Source: Gammaproteobacteria bacterium
GTDB taxonomy: Bacteria; Pseudomonadota; Gammaproteobacteria; UBA12402
Assembly (NCBI GenBank): GCA_028282395.1
Contig: JANQHY010000072.1
Location: 1 to 16,120, forward strand
Direction: 5' to 3'
DNA: 16,120 nt
Made by a program: the position numbers and the translations under genes. Each line of letters begins with the position of its first letter. Position 1 is the stretch's first letter. The notes beneath the pieces were generated by a model, which saw nothing but the letters and a program-made list of their open reading frames with translations, had not been told where the DNA came from and did no database searches. This document shows, in pieces, positions 14,639 to 16,120 of the stretch.

Positions 14639-15121
14639 CTAGTATTTTTTATTTCTAAACTGCCAACCCACCATCAAGCCAAATAGAATAAAGAAAGCCA
14701 ATGACCAGTGAGCCATGCTCCAACCAAATAGCCGCCACTGGACCTCTGAACAGTCTGAATAGCCTGTAAAGGCATATTTAACAAGGGATAGCCAAGATGC
14801 ATTCATATAATCTTCGCCGGGAATGCAGTAAGCATGTGCAGAGACTGGCAGATGCTGTAACCAAACCTGACGTCCAGCAAGCACAATGCCAATAATAACA
14901 ATCAATAACATAATGATATTGTAAACTTTACGGCTAGTTGCATTATGGTTATGCAATACCGCAGCAAATGAGGCTAAGGCTAAAAAGCAGAGCACTATCC
15001 GTTGCATTAAACAGAGTAAGCAGGGCTGAATACCTTTAGCATACTGCAAATACGCTGCACCAGCCAATAACAATACTGAAAGTAAGCACACATATAGATA
15101 GATACGCCGATAGGTAAACAT
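14639..15121 (-). CDS. dsbB: Disulfide bond formation protein B
   Basis: DsbB is an inner-membrane protein that reoxidises periplasmic DsbA and passes electrons to quinone. The product has 160 residues (E. coli 176). It has four hydrophobic helices, a first periplasmic pair C34-x-x-C37 in QPCLLCLMQR, the quinone-site arginine region in RQVWLQHLP, and a second pair C99 and C124 in AYCIPGEDYM and YSDCSEVQW, followed by LFGWSMAHWSLAFF. The second pair's first cysteine lacks the usual preceding PxCGP context but keeps the CxP and YM pattern. The start ATG at 15119-15121 has AAGGAGGGG just upstream. A promoter lies about 60-90 bases upstream, so it is probably transcribed alone or with bioH downstream (95-base gap). 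Confidence 0.93.
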   Translation of the reverse strand: MFTYRRIYLYVCLLSVLLLAGAAYLQYAKGIQPCLLCLMQRIVLCFLALASFAAVLHNHNATSRKVYNIIMLLIVIIGIVLAGRQVWLQHLPVSAHAYCIPGEDYMNASWLSLVKYAFTGYSDCSEVQWRLFGWSMAHWSLAFFILFGLMVGWQFRNKKY

Positions 15122-15179
15122 TTCCCCTCCTTATTTCACTCGCAATACAGCGCAAATAACGCTGCCAAGATATGCCATC

Positions 15180-15208
15180 ATAATAACGCTAACCACGGCA
15201 ATTCTCAA
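15180..15208 (-). promoter_or_regulatory. Sigma70-type promoter for dsbB
   Basis: On the minus strand TTGAGA (15208-15203, 5 of 6) and TATTAT (15185-15180, 5 of 6) are separated by exactly 17 bases. Transcription would begin about 15173, some 52 bases before the dsbB ATG. Confidence 0.65.
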
Positions 15209-15266
15209 CGGCTAGAGCACAGAAGCCTAACTTTCCACTCTCCTCATCATCCTGCGGCTCCAACAC

Positions 15267-15291
15267 CCTCTCTCACAAAAAGTGGGAGAGG
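15267..15291. repeat. 10-bp hairpin downstream of uvrC (terminator or REP-like palindrome)
   Basis: CCTCTCTCAC (15267-15276) and GTGGGAGAGG (15282-15291) form a 10-bp stem with one G-U-type mismatch and an AAAAA loop. It lies 17 bases after the uvrC stop, between uvrC and the dsbB promoter. It lacks a T-tract after the stem on the minus strand, so Rho-independent termination is not clear. The arms resemble the element at 10227-10253. Confidence 0.5.
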
Positions 15292-15307
15292 AGGGAATTC
15301 CTAACTG

Positions 15308-16120
15308 CTAGCCGCGCAAATGGTGATAGATTATCTCTGCAAGTTGGCGATTAATGCCGCTTACCTTAGTGAGATCCTCAATTGAAGCGCGCTGCACCCC
15401 CTGCAGCCCGCCAAAGTAGTTTAACAACTGCTGGCGCCGCTTAGCGCCAATACCAGGAATCTCCTGCAAAACAGACTGTTGGCGGCGCCGACCACGCTGC
15501 TGACGATGACCAGTAATGGCAAAACGGTGTGATTCATCACGAATCTGTTGGAGTAAGCGCAATGCCATTGGCTCAGGCGTCACTACGACAACTCTATCAG
15601 CGCGGGTAAAATGCAGTGTCTCCAGACCTGCTTTACGCGTCGGTCCCTTGGCAATCCCAAGAATGGGATTATGACTAATCTGTAGTATTTCAAAAATACG
15701 CTTGGCCTGTTGTAGCTGCGCCTTACCACCATCAACCATCAATAGGTCAGGCAGCTGCGCTTCATCGCCCTCCTTTAAGCGTCGATAGTGGCGCTCTAAT
15801 GCTTGGCGCAAAGCAGCATAGTCATCGCCCGCGGTAATCTCACGAATATTAAAGCGGCGCCAAGCTGTTTTTATTGGCCCCTCAGGTCCAAATACAACAC
15901 ATGAGGCCACCGTTGCCTCGCCCTGGGTATGACTAACATCAAAACATTCAATGCGACTGATTGCTTGTTCAAAACTTAATAGCTTCTCTAAGGCTTCAAA
16001 CTGTTCAAACATATCACTACTATCCGCCAACCGCATTGCCAATGCTTCTTTTGCATTCAACGCTGCCATCGCCAATAATCCAGCCTTGTCACCGCGTGCT
16101 GCGGTGGTAAATTTAATTCG
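15308..16120 (-). CDS. uvrC: UvrABC excinuclease subunit C, C-terminal part (partial at right edge)
   Basis: UvrC makes the two incisions around DNA lesions in nucleotide excision repair. The last 270 codons are visible and the frame stays open to the right edge (it begins mid-gene with RIKFTTAARGDKAGLL), so the N-terminal GIY-YIG nuclease domain lies outside. The RNase H-like 5' nuclease domain is present, with its likely metal-binding residues in IECFDVSHTQG, DLLMVDGGKAQL and RDESHRFAITGHR. The tandem helix-hairpin-helix DNA-binding domain ends the protein: LQEIPGIGAKRRQQLLNYFGG and LTKVSGINRQLAEIIYHHL. The stop is TAG at 15308-15310. Confidence 0.96.
   Translation of the reverse strand, partial: RIKFTTAARGDKAGLLAMAALNAKEALAMRLADSSDMFEQFEALEKLLSFEQAISRIECFDVSHTQGEATVASCVVFGPEGPIKTAWRRFNIREITAGDDYAALRQALERHYRRLKEGDEAQLPDLLMVDGGKAQLQQAKRIFEILQISHNPILGIAKGPTRKAGLETLHFTRADRVVVVTPEPMALRLLQQIRDESHRFAITGHRQQRGRRRQQSVLQEIPGIGAKRRQQLLNYFGGLQGVQRASIEDLTKVSGINRQLAEIIYHHLRG

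Noticed and set aside
1..16120. tRNA, rRNA, CRISPR arrays, insertion sequences or transposase genes
   Set aside because: No cloverleaf, rRNA-like stretch, short regularly spaced repeats, or transposase coding was seen on either strand by eye; a covariance-model search would be needed to exclude small RNAs.

Overview
The window reads as chromosome from a moderately AT-rich gammaproteobacterium. Supporting signs are a split GlyRS (glyQ/glyS) followed by gmhB, a type IV pilus cluster running directly into coaE, an E. coli-like BioH, a four-cysteine DsbB, and UvrC. A very large, Lys/Asn/Glu-rich orphan gene with solenoid-like repeats and a possible cysteine-protease motif pair sits among these housekeeping genes. 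This suggests an intracellular or host-associated lineage of the Legionella/Coxiella type, but that placement is inference, not something the sequence proves.

Layout. Positions 1-3117 (minus strand) hold glyQ-glyS-gmhB, a tightly packed unit with a sigma70-type promoter at 3151-3178. Positions 3211-7455 (minus) hold one unrecognised gene of about 1414 codons. The 427-base gap that follows carries a near-consensus sigma70 promoter (7709-7737) pointing at a short-form citrate synthase (7883-8986). That gene is followed after 9 bases by a SAM-dependent methyltransferase with a degenerate Trm112-like N-terminus. A convergent small TM2-domain membrane protein shares a TTAA double stop with the methyltransferase.

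Positions 10291-13761 (plus) form a pilus operon: promoter, major-pilin-like pilA, a short pilB, pilC and coaE. The genes overlap by 1 to about 34 bases. The prepilin peptidase gene (pilD) that often lies between pilC and coaE is absent. pilC has no ATG, GTG or TTG start that would include its conserved N-terminus; a strong Shine-Dalgarno sequence points to an ATT start at 11927.

Positions 13773-16120 (minus) hold bioH (biotin synthesis), dsbB (disulfide relay, with its own promoter) and the C-terminal part of uvrC, running off the right edge.

The most interesting item is the giant gene. It has an OTU/papain-like Cys motif (C477) and a His motif (H1199) about 720 residues apart, with an array of related ~50-residue units (101-residue period) between them, and an acidic, Ser/Thr-ending C-terminus. 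A secreted effector is a reasonable hypothesis. Second are the apparent ATT start of pilC and a Glu in place of the catalytic Asp of citrate synthase.
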